Of a stretch of DNA of 64,000 nt, positions 12,401 through 26,600 are shown piece by piece. A program made the position numbers and the translations under genes. Under the pieces are notes generated by a model that was given only the letters and a program-made list of their open reading frames with translations, searched no databases and was not told where the DNA came from. The first letter of the stretch is position 1. The number at the start of each line of letters is the position of its first letter. Where the stretch lies: positions 62,001 through 126,000 of the forward strand of contig JAJOZX010005780.1 in NCBI GenBank assembly GCA_023014485.1, in the 5' to 3' direction. This DNA is from Bathynomus jamesi (taxonomy: Eukaryota; Arthropoda; Malacostraca; Isopoda; Cirolanidae).

Positions 12401-14619
12401 TAGTAAACAGTTATTACTATTTAAATACACGCTGTATAGAACAAATGCGATCTATTTGAGGTACCGAAGAAATGTAAATGACAAGCCGTGAACATAGAGC
12501 GGGAATGAAAGGGTAAGGCAAAATGTGAAGCGAAGGAAAAAAACGGATCACCTGAAGATCAGGACCCCCAGACTTCTTTAGTTAGCCTTATAAGGCTAAC
12601 TAACGAAAATATCACGACCTAACCTAACCAATCGTTAGGTCAACTGTATGCCCTTGACGATTGGTTAGGTTAGGTCGTGATATTTTCTTTAGTTAGCCTT
12701 ATAAAGCTAACTAAAGAAGGCTGGGGGCCCTGATCTTCAGGTGATCCAAAAAACTGTGCGGAAAGGCGCACATACGTAAAAGTTCATATATAAAAAAAAT
12801 GGCCAATGCACTGATTCACTAGCAAGACTGATGATAATTTACTTGTCGACGAGTTGTAGGAAAAATTTGAAAACTTGAGCATCCATATAGTAAGGTCACA
12901 AAAGAAATTATTAAGTTTTACGGAGCATAACTGGTGAGGTTACACCCACACCTACACCCATTTCGTCGACGGGACATTCTATCAACACTAAAACTTAACC
13001 TAACCTATGCTAATTAAGCCCAATTTAACTTAATCTAACCCATAATAATTTGTCGATTAAATGTCACGTCGAGAGAAGTACGTCAGAACCGAGTGTATTC
13101 TGAAAATACATAAATTACTTATGCAAAAGGTGTAGAATGTGCTGATAAGGTATGGTGAATTAGGGAATCGCGAAAACAAAATTTCATAAAAGCAGGAAAA
13201 ATTACAAATTGGTAACATTCTGTTTTGCTTTGGATATTTTCTTTTTGGTGAGAATAAAAAATTTGAAAAACAAAACCCATTATTTACAAATTAGTATTTT
13301 TTTTTATACTTTTTAAAATTTTTATGTAGTCGAACTTTTTTTTCCAAAACTGTACATGAAAGAAGAGACTGTATGTGCACACTTATATTGTAACGAATGA
13401 AGAGGTATAGGTATTTTCAGTAAGGTTTTTTCAAACATACTGTATAATAATGAATGTGAATGCAACTTTTGGGTATACATAAAATATACGTATATTTATT
13501 ATTGATGTATAAGAGGAACTCGTTCGTGGTAGAGAGTTAATCTAGTGTAAAAAAGGAAAGTGATCGAGATGAACATGAATTTGAAACATGATTATAATAT
13601 GAGACAAGTCGAGAAATATTATATGAATTTCACCATTCCCAACGAGGGATCAGAATATTCGTGTTAATAGATATTTATGTAAGTTATATGAGTATATTTA
13701 CATATTGGTAAAGAAGAAGTGAAATACTGTATATGTTAAATCGAAATAAAAATGATATGAACATTATTTAACAGGCAGATTTTGGAGAGTACCCTTGGAT
13801 GGTTGCTATTATAGGAGACAACGACCAATTTATTTCAGGAGGAGTCCTCATTGATAGGTCCTGGGTTCTAACGGCTGCCCACAAGGTAACAGATCCGTAA
13901 GTATATGAAAATCACAGTTTTAAATCCCTTAACTTTATGAAGTTATTTTCACCACTGAGTGTTAAAGATGTAAATGTGGAAGCAGAATAAAAGATTAATT
14001 TCTCAATCGGCTGCAATTTTTCTTCTTTTTTTTCTTTTTTTTAATGAATGTATGGTTGCTTTCATTTTCTTGCACACTTTATTTACATGTGTATTTTAGA
14101 CCTGCTTAATTGGAGATATAATATTTAATGTTACTTTGTGTCAATTTCAATATAATTTTGGGGAAAGAAGATATTATTTAAAAAAAATGTTATTTATTAA
14201 CTTGATTGTAATGCAATGCGATCAGTATTGTTTCATTATCTTCTTGTTGTCGTTGGTTAGCCGATCAACCCACCCTGATCGAGCAAGCCGGCGGCACGCA
14301 GGTAACCGATCGCCCTCTTCAGATTGGACCAGATGTTCAGCGCACTAGTGATGTTGTGTTGTGTTCGTTGTTGTGCTAGAGCAGTACAGCCTGTCATAAT
14401 GTGTTCAATTGTTTGTGGTGTGTCCTGGCACAGGTGACAGGTGTCGTCTGTGGAGTTGTCTAGTCTGTGTTTATATGTCTGTAAGTTGGTGTGATGTCCA
14501 CATCGGGATCGTGCTAAGTTAACTCGATCCAATCTGCTCAGGCTGGTTTCTGACCTGTCACTGGGTGGCGGCTTCGCACCTAGGACCGCATTCGGACCGA
14601 ATCGTGTCAGTGCTTTGTG

Positions 14620-14656
<37 letters not shown>

Positions 14657-17600
14657 TACTGTGTGATGTCTGTGGGGCGTGGTATGGAATGGAGTATTTG
14701 GTTATAATGTCTCTCTGGTGTTACCTTAATGGTGCGAGGTGTTGGCGCATGATTGTACATGTAGTGGCAAGGGTGCTGTAGGTTAGTTGTCGCTGCTGCC
14801 ATGAATTGTGTTCCCCTCATGTCTAAATTTTCCCTAACTTTCAGTATTTTTGTTTCTGTGTGCAGGTGTTCTATTCGTGTTGTTTGAGTGCATCCTGTAA
14901 TGATACGAAGTGCGTTGTTTTGTATTGTCTGTAAGGTGTTTATTTGTGTGTTTGAGATAATGGGTGCCCAGCATGGGCTAGCATAGTCCATAACTGAGCG
15001 AATATATTGTTTGTATATGAGTGATGTTGTTTCCTGCTGGCGTCCAAAGTTTGTGCCTGTTAGTACCCTAAGCGTGTTAAGTCTTCACGTACATTTGTTT
15101 TTAATGTCCTGAATGTGGTTTGCAAAAGATAATGATGTGTTGTATGTGACCCCAAGTATTTTGGTCTTGTGAGTGTGTGAAATGTTGGTGTTGTTTAGTG
15201 TAAGCTGTAGATTTATCTGGTGTTCTTTTGTGTTGCTTGTAAGCGAGGTGATGAGTGATTTTGTGGGTGCTACTTTGAGTCTATTGTGTGTGAGCCAGTC
15301 TTATATACTGTTTATGTATGTTTGTAGGTTATTTGTAGGGGGTCGATGTTGTTGTGGGTGGATGTTAGAGTGATGTCATCTGCGTATGATGATAAGGTAA
15401 GCTTGTTATCTATGGGTGTTGGAATGTCATGCATGTATAAGTTGAAGTGTTGGTGAGAGAACAGAGCCTTGAGGGACCCCGTTCGGAAAAAGCTTGTTTT
15501 TGGATGACTTGCCATTAAATGTGACATGTGAGTATCTTCCGGAAAGATAGTTGCTCAGCCACCTTTTGGTGTTGTTGTTGTTGTTGTTTAGCCGATCAGC
15601 CCACCCTGATCGAGCAAGCCGGCGGCACGCAGGTAACCGATCGCCCTCTCCGGAGTGGACCAGAGGTTCAGCGCACTAGTGATGTTGTGTTGTGTTCGTT
15701 GTTGTGCTAGAGCGGTACAGTCCGTCATAATGTGTTCAATTGTTTGTGGTGTGTCTTGGCACAGGTGGCAGGTGTCGTCTATGGAGTTGTCTAGTCTGTG
15801 TTTATATGTCCGTAAGTTGGGGTGATGTCCACATCGGAATCGTGCTAAGTTAACTCGATCCGATCTGCTCAGGTTGATCTCTGACCTGTTAATGGGTGGC
15901 GGCTTCGCACCTAGGACCGCATTCGGACCGAGTCGTGTCAGTGCTTTGTGGGTTAGGTGTGTGTGTATGTGTTTTCTGTACTGTGTGATGTCTGTGGGGC
16001 GTGGTATGGAATGGAGTATTTGGTTATAATGTCTCTCTGGTGTTACCTTAATGGGAGGTGTTGGTGCATGATTGTACATGTAGTGGCAAGGGTGTTGTGG
16101 GTTAGTTGTCGCTGCTGCCATGAACTGTGTTCCCCTCATGTCTAAATGTTCCCTAACTTTTAGTATTTTTGTTTCTGTGTGCAGGTGTTCTATTGGTGTT
16201 GTTTGAGTGCATCCTGTAATGATACGAAGTGCGTTGTTTTGTATTGTTTGTAAGGTGTTTATGTGTGTGTTTGAGATAATGGGTGCCCAGCATGGGCTAG
16301 CATAGTCCATAACTGAGCGAATATATTGTTTGTATATGAGTGATGTTGTTTCCTGCTGGTGTCCAAAGTTTGTGCATGTTAGTACCCTAAGCGTGTTAAG
16401 TCTTGACGTACATTTGGTTTTAATGTCCTGAATGTGGTTTGCAAAAGATAATGATGTGTTGTATGTGACACCAAGTATTTTGGTTCTGTGAGTGTGTGGA
16501 ATGTTGATGTTGTTTAGTGTAAGCTGTGGAATTACCTGGTGTTCTTTTGTGTTGCTTGTAAGCAAGGTGTGGTTGATTTTGTGGGCGCTACTTTGAGTCT
16601 ATTGTGTGTGAGCCAGTCATGTATACTGTTTATGTATGTTTGTAGGTTATTTGTAGCGGTGTTGATGTTGTTGTGGGTGGATGTTAGAGTGATATCATCT
16701 GCATATGATGATAAGGTAAGCCTGTTATCTATGGGTGTTGGAATGTCATGCATGTATAAGTTGAAGAGTGTTGGTGAGAGAACAGAGCCTTGAGGGACCC
16801 CGTTCGGAAAAAGCTTGTTTTTGGATGACTTGCCATTAAATGTGACATGTGAGTATCTTCCTGAGAGATAGTTGCTCAGCCACCTTTTGGTGTTATTGTG
16901 CATGTTTGTGTTGAGTATTTTGTTTATGAGAGGGAAGCGTGGGATAGCATCAAATGCTTTACTAATGTCTATTGTTGCTAATAGTGTACGTTGAGCTGGT
17001 CGTCTGGAGTTGATGCCATCCATGATGTGCTGCGTGAGGTTAGTGAGTAATGTCGTGGTTGAGTGATGAGGTCTGAATCCATGCTGAGTAGGCGATAGTG
17101 GTATGTGTGGGTTGGTGATTTGTAAGATTAGTCTTTCTGTTACTTTGGAAGGTGTGCATAGTAAAGTAATGGGTCTATAGGAAGCTGGTTCTGTTGGATT
17201 TTTGTTTGGTTTGAGTAGTGTAATAATTTTACCTTGTTTCCATATGTCAGGAATAATACAGTGTTGGTATGAATATGTGCTGATATTTGTGAGAGCTAGT
17301 ATTCCTTGAGGGCCCAAGTGTTTAAGGTGTATGTTAGATATGTTGTCTGGCCCAGTAGCCTTCGAATTCTTAATGTTTTTGATGATCTTGGTGGTCTGGT
17401 CTGTATTGAAGGGTGTAATGGTCGTGTCGAGTCTGTAGGTTTTCTTGTGTCTGGCTGTTTGTCTGTCTGCGTGTTTCTGGTTGTTGTCTCTGTTTAAGTG
17501 ACTTATCTTTGCGTAGTGATTAACTAAAATGTTAGCTTGTTGTGTGTATGTTGGGATATTATTTTGGCTGCGACAGATAGCCGCGTGTGAGGTGTGAATG

Positions 17601-20600
17601 CCGCTGTTAGAGTGGGTAATGCTGTTTATAGTCTTGTATAGCCTGGATGTATCTGTGGAGTGGTTTAGTGTTTTTATGAATTCCCTGAATGTTTCTGTTT
17701 GTTTTTCTTTGAGTTTGTTGTTTATTTCTGTGTTGAGCTGTTGTATCTGCTGTTTTATGGCTTCTGTGTGTGGTGTTTGTGTGTTATATTTGAGGTTGTT
17801 ACGTTGCCTTATGAGGTGGGCTATTTCTCTAGTGTAATTTGGGTTGTATTTCCTAATGTTGCCCTTGGGTATGTATTTGTTTGCATTATTGATAATCTGA
17901 TTAAATGTCTTGAGTGTTGTATCGATGTTTATGATGAGTGTGCTGTTTAATGTGGTGAATTGTTCCTCAGTCTGTATTTTGAACTGTTCCCAATCAGCTT
18001 TCTTGTAATTTCTGTAAGTGTGCCTAAGGCTGTTGGGGCAGAGTGTAGAATGTGTTGTAATGATGATGGGCAGGTGGTCTGATGACAGTTGTTTTTCTGT
18101 TCTCCATTGTGTATGTGTTGCTAGTGAGGGGGAACAGAACGTTATGTCTGGGGAGGAGTTTGAGTATCCTGCTTGATGTGGTATGTGTGTATGTTCTTCT
18201 GTATTGTTAAGAATGAAGAGGCTGTTTAGTTGTGTGGCTATGTTGGCGCCTCTGGTGTTGTTTTGGTTGTGCAGGTACCAACTAGTGTCTTTGGCGTTGA
18301 AGTCTCCTCCTAAGATGACATTAGTGAGAGAGGCAAGATTGTGTAACTGTGGATTGTAATTGGCTGGCACCTGAGGTGAACTATCTGGTGGGATGTAAAT
18401 GTTGATTAGTGTGGTGTTGTGTTTTGCGCGTGTTTTAATGTTAACTGCCTGTATTTCTATCGTGTTATCTGCTTGGATTGTGTTTGTAATGTTTTGGGTA
18501 GCATCAGTGTAGCTAATGCTTTTACGTATGTAAGTGATGAGTCCACCCCCGTTACCCCCAGTACGATCTTGACGGATCGCCGTGAAGTCAGGGATGGTGG
18601 GTGTTTTGTGTGTGCGTTTTAGTTTTGTTTCTTGTATAAGTGCTATGTGAATGTTTTGTTTGTGTACGAATTCCCTAAGCTGCATGATTTTGTTTGTGAG
18701 GCCATCTACGTTGTACTGTAATATGTTAATATTATACTTCTGTATGTGTCTCATGGTGCTATTGTGTCTATGTCTTTGTGTATGGTGACATGTGTAAGTT
18801 GTAGTGGGGCCTGGATTAGTCTTAATGTCGCCAGAGAGTAAGAGTAGTTCGGGAGCACGCAATTGCTCCCTGTAATTGAAAAAATAGCACGCTGAGAATA
18901 GGTCCGGCCCCGGGAGCCGATCGGCACTTTGACCGTGCCACACAACAGGCCGTCGACTGCCAGTCTGGCCAACCGTAGACAGCCCGCTGCACGGAGATTT
19001 GAGGAAGTTTGGCCACCAGCGCGTTGATGTTTTGGTTTGACGTCGCCTCTTCGCGTTGACGTGTCCTGCGCTGGAGGATGCAGCCACTGTTTAGAAGCTT
19101 CCTCGTCAGCTGCTAACACTTTTTTCACGTTGTTGTAGCTACCTGTTCAGACGTTTTTTATAAACAAATCTACTAGATAGTAGATGGGCTTTGGTGGACC
19201 TTAATATTTACTTTAAGCACAGGAACCACTTTGATTTTGAGTGGAGCTTCACAAATTCTGTAAAGCTCAAAATTTTGATGGCTGTGTTATTTTTGTAAAT
19301 TTATGGCCTCATTGACTTTTTCTCAATTTCACAAAACTATGAAATTATACAACCGTGAACTGACTTGGATATAGGTGGACTGTGTTACAGAGAGCTTCCG
19401 AACACGATGATTCTTCAAAATCAGGACAACTTTTTGCCAAAAGAATTTTGCTCATAAGTGAACTTCGTATGTTTTCCTCCATTTCTTCTGACGTTTCGTT
19501 TACATGTTTCAAGTATCTTGAAACCATTTTTGGTGTTGTTGTGCATGTTTGTGTTGAGTATTTTGTTTATGAGGGAAGCATGGGATAGCATCAAATGCTT
19601 TACTAATGTCTATTGTTGCTAATAGTGTACGTTGAGCTGGTTCATCTGGAATTGATGCCATCCATGATGTGCTGCGTGAGATTAGTGAGTAATGTCGTGG
19701 TTGAGTGGTGAGGTCTGAATCCATGTTGAGTAGGCGATAGTGGTATGTGTGGGTTGGTGATTTGTAAGATTAGTCTTTCTGTTACTTTGGAAGGTGTGCA
19801 TAGTAAAGTAATGGGTCTATAGGAAGCTTGTTCTGTTGGATTTTTGTTTGGTTTGAGTAGTGTAATAATTTTACCTTGTTTCCATATGTCAGGAATAATA
19901 GAGTGTTGGTATGAATATGTGCTGATATTTGTGAGAGCTAGTATTCCCTGTGGGCCCAAGTGCTTAAGGTGTATGTTAGATATGTTGTCTGGTCCAGTAG
20001 CCTTCGAATTCTTAATGTTCTTGATGATCTTGGTGGTCTGGTCTGTATTGAAGGGTGTAATGGTCGTGTCGAGTCTGTAGGTTTTCTTGTGTCTGGCTGT
20101 TTGTCTGTCTGCATGTTTCTGGTTGTTGTCTCTGTTTATCTTGTAGTTATATAGGGTGGGTGACCACTCTGCCTTTTAATTCTGCTCTAAGTAATCAAAA
20201 CCTGCCAATGTCTTGTCAGTTCACTCTCGCATTGTAACTTTATACAAACGATTTTGAACATAAATTTTTAGCCCGTGAAACATTACATTAAGCTCACGAA
20301 CCACTTAGATTTTGAGAGCAGCTTCACAAATTGGATTTCACTGGCTTTGGATGTGAAGCTAAAAATTTTGATGGCTGTGGTCATTTTGTAAATTTATAGG
20401 CTTATCCGATTTCACAGAGGAGTATGAAATTTTTTACAAGCGTTGCCTGATTATTTGATAATTATTTAAAATAATTTGTCTGCTCCAACTATAAAGAAAC
20501 ATGCGAAAAAATTATGTCCTTCATTTTATTTCCACTTTCAGAGCTAGTTTCCTTAAAGTGAGAGTGGGAGACTACGACTTAGCGAATGCGAATGAAGTAC

Positions 20601-23600
20601 CACAATTTCCTCATCAGAAACTGATCGTATCTCAGGTCATTTACCATCCCCAATTCAACCCAACGAACCTATTCAACGATGTTGCATTGTTGCGTCTCCA
20701 GACGCCTGTTTCCCTCAGCGAACACATCAACGTCGCTTGCCTTCCTGAAAGGGGTCAATTATTCAATGGTCAAAGGTGTGGATCGTGAAGATATTTAGTT
20801 GTTATTTTAAATGTTACTTGCCATAATGAATGTTTGCTTTCAGATAACCGTGTGGAAAATAATTTCCAGTGATCACGAATAAAACAAATTTATACACAAT
20901 TTAAATCAAGCGCGTGTTTTGTAACGTCATAAGAGCGTGGGGAAAAGCTAAAAATTGAATAGAGTTGGAGGACAGAAAAGTCGATGAAATGTTAACTTTC
21001 TTAAAAAAATTCGTAGCAGACTAATCCGTGGGGGATAACTCCTCCCCCTTCGGTCCACCATCTTATGAATGATGAGCAGGTTGTTGTGCGGCCTTAAAGT
21101 AAGATTTACCAATAGTTCAGTTTCTGACCCTCCTCATTATTATTATCAGGTTGTAACATAAATTCTGCTCGATTAGAAAACGGACGATAGATAATAATCG
21201 GTTTGCTATCCCTATGTACCTTTCAGTGAACCTAGAAATTGTTAGTCGTATAAAGTTTTTTGCTGAATCATGATGCTTAGGGCTTTCTAAACTCGGATCC
21301 GCGGGATGACAATGTGACATCCTTGGGCAAACCATAGCAAACGCCTAAATCCAAAATGGCTGCCCTGACGACCGGCCAATATAGGGAATCGGCCATAACT
21401 TTTGATCTCAACATGTTAGAACCATGATTTTGGTATCTAAATCTATGTTTATGGGTATGAGGAATCCAATAGAAGTATTTGCAAAATCGTCAGATGTCAA
21501 TAACGACATTTGCAAACAAATACATACCCGAGGGCAAAATTAGGAAATACAACCCAAATTACACTAGAGAAATAGCTCACCTCATAAGGCAACGTAACAA
21601 CCTCAAACATAACACACAAACACCACACACAGAAACCATAAAACAGCAGATACAACAGCTCAACACAGAAATAAACAACAAACTCAAAGAAAAACAAACA
21701 GAAACATTTAGGGAATTCATAACAACACTAAACCACTCCACAGATACATCCAGGCTATACAAGACTATAAACAGCATTACCCACTCTAACAGCGGCATTC
21801 ACACCTCACACGCGGCTATCTGTCGCAGCCAAAATAATATCCCAACACATACACAACAAGCTAACATTCTAGTTAATCACTACGCAAAGATAAGTCACTT
21901 AAACAGAGACAACAACCAGAAACACGCACACAGACAAACAGCCAGACACAAGACAACCTACAGACTCGACACGACCATTACACCCTTCAGTACAGACCAG
22001 ACCACCAAGATCATCAAAAACATTAAGAATTCGAAGGCTACTGGACCAGACAACACATCTAACATACACCTTAAACACTTGGGCCCACAGGGAATACTAG
22101 CTCTCACAAATATCAGCACATATTCATACCAACACTCTATTATTCCTGACATATGGAAACAAGGTAAAATTATTACACTATTCAAACCAAACAAAAATCC
22201 AACAGAACAAGCTTCCTATAGACCCATTACTTTACTATGCACACCTTCCAAAGTAACAGAAAGACTAATCTTACAAATCACCAACCCACACATACCACTA
22301 TCGCCTACTCAACATGGATTCAGACCTCACCACTCAACCACGATATTACTCACTAACCTCACGCAGCACATCATGGATGGCATCAACTCCAGATGAACCT
22401 GCTCAACGTACAGTATTAGCAACAATAGACATTAGTAAAGCATTTGATGCTATCCCACGCTTCCCTCTCATAAACAAAATACTCAACACAAACATGCACA
22501 ATAACACTAAAAGATGGCTGAGCAACTATCTTTCAGGAAGATACTCACATGTCACATTTAATGGCATGTCATCCAAACACAAGCTTTTTTGGAACGGGGT
22601 CCCTCAAGGCTCTGTTCTCTCACCAACACTGTTCAACTTGTACATGCATGACATTCCAACACCCATAGATAACAAGCTTACCTTATCATCATATGCAGAT
22701 GACGTCACTCTAACATCCACTCACAACAACATCGACACCGCTACAAATAACCTACAAACATACATAAACAGTATATAAAACTGGCTCGCACACACTAGAC
22801 TCAAAGTAGCACCCACAAAATCAACCATCACCTTGCTTACAAGCAATACAAAAGAACACCAGATAACTCCATAGCTTACACTAAACAACAAAAACATTCC
22901 ACACACTCACAGGACCAAAATACTTGGGGTCACATACAACACATCATTATCTTTTGCAAACCACATTCAGGACATTAAAAACAAATGTCCGCCAAAACTT
23001 AACACGCTTAGGGTACTAACAGGCACAAACTTTGGACACCAGCAGGAAACATCACTCATATACAAACAATATATTCGCTCAGTTATGGACTATGCTAGGC
23101 CATGCTGGGCACCCATTATCTCAAATACACACATAAACACCTTACAGACAATACAAAACAACGCACTTCGTATCATTACAGGATGTACTCAAACAACACC
23201 AATAGAACACCTGCACACAGGAACAAAAATACTGAAAGTTAGGGAACATTTAGACATGAGGAAACACAATTCATGGCAGCAGCGACAACTAACCCACAAT
23301 ACCCTTGCCACTACATGTACAATCATGCACCGACACCTCGCACCATTAAGGTAACACCAGAGAGACATTATAATCAAATACTCCATTCCATACCACGCCC
23401 CACAGACATCACACAGTACAGAAAACACATACACACACACCTAACCCACAAAGCACTGACACGACTCGGTCCGAATGCGGTCCTAGGTGCGAAGCGGCCA
23501 TCCATTAACAGGTCAGAGATCAGCCTGAGCAGATCAGATCGACTTAACTTAGTACGATTCCGATGTGGACATCACACCAACTTACGAACATATAAACACA

Positions 23601-26600
23601 GACTAGACAACTCCACAGACGACACCTGCCACCTGTGCCAGGACGCACCACAAACAATTGAACACATTATGACAGACTGTACCGCTCTAGCACAACAACG
23701 AACACAACACAACATCACTAGTGTGCTGAACCTCTGGTCCACTCCGGAGAGGGCGATCGGTTACCTGCGTGCCGCCGGCTTGCTCGAGCAGGGTGGGTTG
23801 ATCGGCTAAACAACAATAACAACGACACCAAAATCCAAAATGGCCGCCATTCGGGACGAAAAAAAACGAAAATTAGCCACAAATCTAAATTTGAATGTGG
23901 TAGAACCATGATTTTGGCATCTAAACATGGGTTTTGGGGTATTGGGAATCTAATGAAAGTATTTAGAAAATCGTCAAATGTTGATCATATGACCAGATTT
24001 ATTAGGAGATTAGAAATACATGACAAATTGCAATAAAGTAAAAAATTACAGGATCAGCCATCACAACATACATCATAGCTGGGGAAATTGACTTCTTCTC
24101 CCCATTCGTCAACCTCATCATTTTTCTCATCCAACACCTGTTCGCCACCTTCATCTTCTTCTTCCCAATCTTCACCCCCATCGTCTCTAACTTGCTTTGT
24201 CAAAGGATTGCAGCAATGAATTCCGCCAACACAGAGACAATAATATGTGCAGGATAATCCAGCCGACCGACAGCTGCATCCATGGGTACTGCATGCTTTT
24301 CCCTCAGCTTTGCATCGGCAGCTGATCACGTCCATGAGATCTGGCAGAGCAATAGGTCCTGATGCTGTACACGGTGACGGAACTCCGTCCACAATCTCCC
24401 ACTCATACTTGGTAATATCAACAGCTGGTGGGCTTTGCTGATCCGCCGCCTTCCACAGCATTACCTGGAGATGGGCACGCAGCACATGATACAAGAGGTT
24501 GGTGTCTGTTGGAGGAAGCGACTTTATTAATGGAGGTTTACTCTTTGATTTCCTCGAATAGATTTCATACCTGGCTTCATTCATGCATGTGCCTTCAGCT
24601 ACGCCATAGAGTGCAATGAAGAATGCCTGCCCCATCATCATCAAGTCTTCAGTAGCGGCACCCTCCTCTCCAAGAACAGTGTACAGGCTAGGGATGTCTC
24701 TTGACATCAGGATCTTCAGGGCGCTAACCTTTCCACGGCCGAATGGATAGGACACGGTATCACATCCAGACAGTGACTGCATGCCTAACATCTGAAGGCA
24801 CTTTGGTCCGAGTCTCTTTGCAGTGGCATTGATATCCAGAACGCGTCCATCCCACCGCTCCAACTGCACACTGGCCTGCAGCTGCATCTTCCAACACCAG
24901 TATACGAGCAGGATAAAGAGATCGGTGTCATCACTAAGTACTCGGATGGTCGTTTTCCCGTTCTTAACTGCTTGCAGCAGGTAGCTGACCATTGTCACAT
25001 CTGCTTCGTCATGAGTGAAGACGGCTTCATCTCTCCCCACCATTGTGACATTTTCCCCAAGGTTGAATGTACACAGTACTTGGGCCAGGGCCTTCTTGTT
25101 CACCTTGTTTTTCATGATGCTGTCACGACTTGGTAACGTGTTTGATATGGTGACATTGTACTCAACAGAACCTTCGCTGGCACGACGCATCCGCTCATGG
25201 TCTTTGACTGACTGCTCGTCGTACCGGTCGAAGACCACTAGACCCTCAGAACTGTAGCAGCTGAGGCGGATCTTCATGCTTATGGCAAGGACAGCGGCAG
25301 ATCCCTCACAAGGCCAGACCAGATGATACAGCAGCTGCTGTGCATCGACGATCACCACATCAGGATCCACAGGGTGATGTTCCTCTACGCTCAACCTGTC
25401 AACCATCACCGCCTTCTTCCCTTTCCGCAGACACCCATACTCGTCAATGAAGGATGATGGAACTGCATAGCTCGTGCTGGAATGCGTGGGGAGCTGTAGT
25501 TGACGCTGCTGTCCGACAACCAGGAGACGTGTGCAGATTGCAACCATGTCGTACACGGACTTGTCGCCCACCTTGACACCGCACTTGATGGATTCCATGG
25601 TCTTCACTCTACGAGTGCGTTGTGAGTGGAAGCCATCTGGCAATGAGGAACGAAAAGCTGCAGCCATTTCTTCACCAATCTTCAAAGCGTTGTGGGCATT
25701 GACTTCAGTGCTCGCAACCTTACCATTTACGATGTTGTAAAGGTTGGAGGTAACATTTTTGAGAGGATGGAAGTACTTTGCCAACTCGTCTTGTATCCGC
25801 CTTCTGTCTTCTTTGTCAAGCGTCTTCCTTCCTTGACCTTCCTCTTTGTGTTTCCCCTCCATTTTTGCGTATTCTTCAGCTGAGTACATTGAGTTCATGG
25901 CCAGGGTAATGTGGGTACAGATGTGGTAGGACTCAACCCAGATGGCCACCTGATCAGCCGATAACGATATGCCTTTGAGCCCTCCAGATAACTTGCCCTT
26001 CTTAATGTAAGTCTGCTCACCGAACTGATCGCTGGAGACTGAGTTCCATGACCCCTCATTGTGACGGCAAACGTGAGCACCAGCAAGAAGGTCAGCCTTG
26101 GCATCTTCGGGCAGACAGTGGTCCATCTCAAGCAGGTGCCAGGTGATGTACCTCGCACATTGTCAATGGCCGGCAGCGAAGAAGTAGCCGAGCATCTGCT
26201 TCAGACAATGTTGGCGGAGAATCCAATCTCCTTCCCGTTCAGCACGGAGGAACTGATGGGCGATGAGCATAGGTCTTAGCAGACAGTCTACTCATAATCT
26301 GCCAGTCGGGTGTTCTCGTGCTTTTTCCGCGTAGAGTGAGATTTCTTCCAATGACTTCTCCCTATCGTTGAAGAAGTCATGCAGAAGTGCCACTGACACC
26401 ATCCGAAACGCACGCATTGATCGAACCCATGATTTGCCATTCATGATTGATCTCAGACACCCATATGCTGCGCCGACAAGGACATCTAGGCCACTTCCTT
26501 CCATCAGGTAACCGATGCATCCGAGAAAGGACATAAGTGTGTGCATGCCGCCTGGTAGGAGAACGACGGATGTAAAGCGATTCGGGTAGAGGGCCTACTT

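Larger units (their letters stand above)
15578..19130 (-). mobile_element. LINE copy A: near-intact non-LTR retrotransposon
   Basis: Element on the minus strand, inserted into copy B. The duplicated target is TTTTGGTGTTGTTG, at 15564-15577 and again at 19528-19541. It ends in an (AAC)n tail. It contains the long ORF at 15588-19087. The 19131-19527 stretch belongs to the same insertion (5' UTR or carried sequence) but has no recognised coding content. Confidence 0.88.

Noticed and set aside
11620..12720. CCTAACC words as interstitial telomere (TTAGG) repeats
   Set aside because: There are only two or three units, always inside the arms of foldback MITEs with non-telomeric sequence around them.
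26061..26279. Plus-strand frames across the Academ coding region
   Set aside because: Shadows of the minus-strand reading, which carries the recognisable nuclease motifs.
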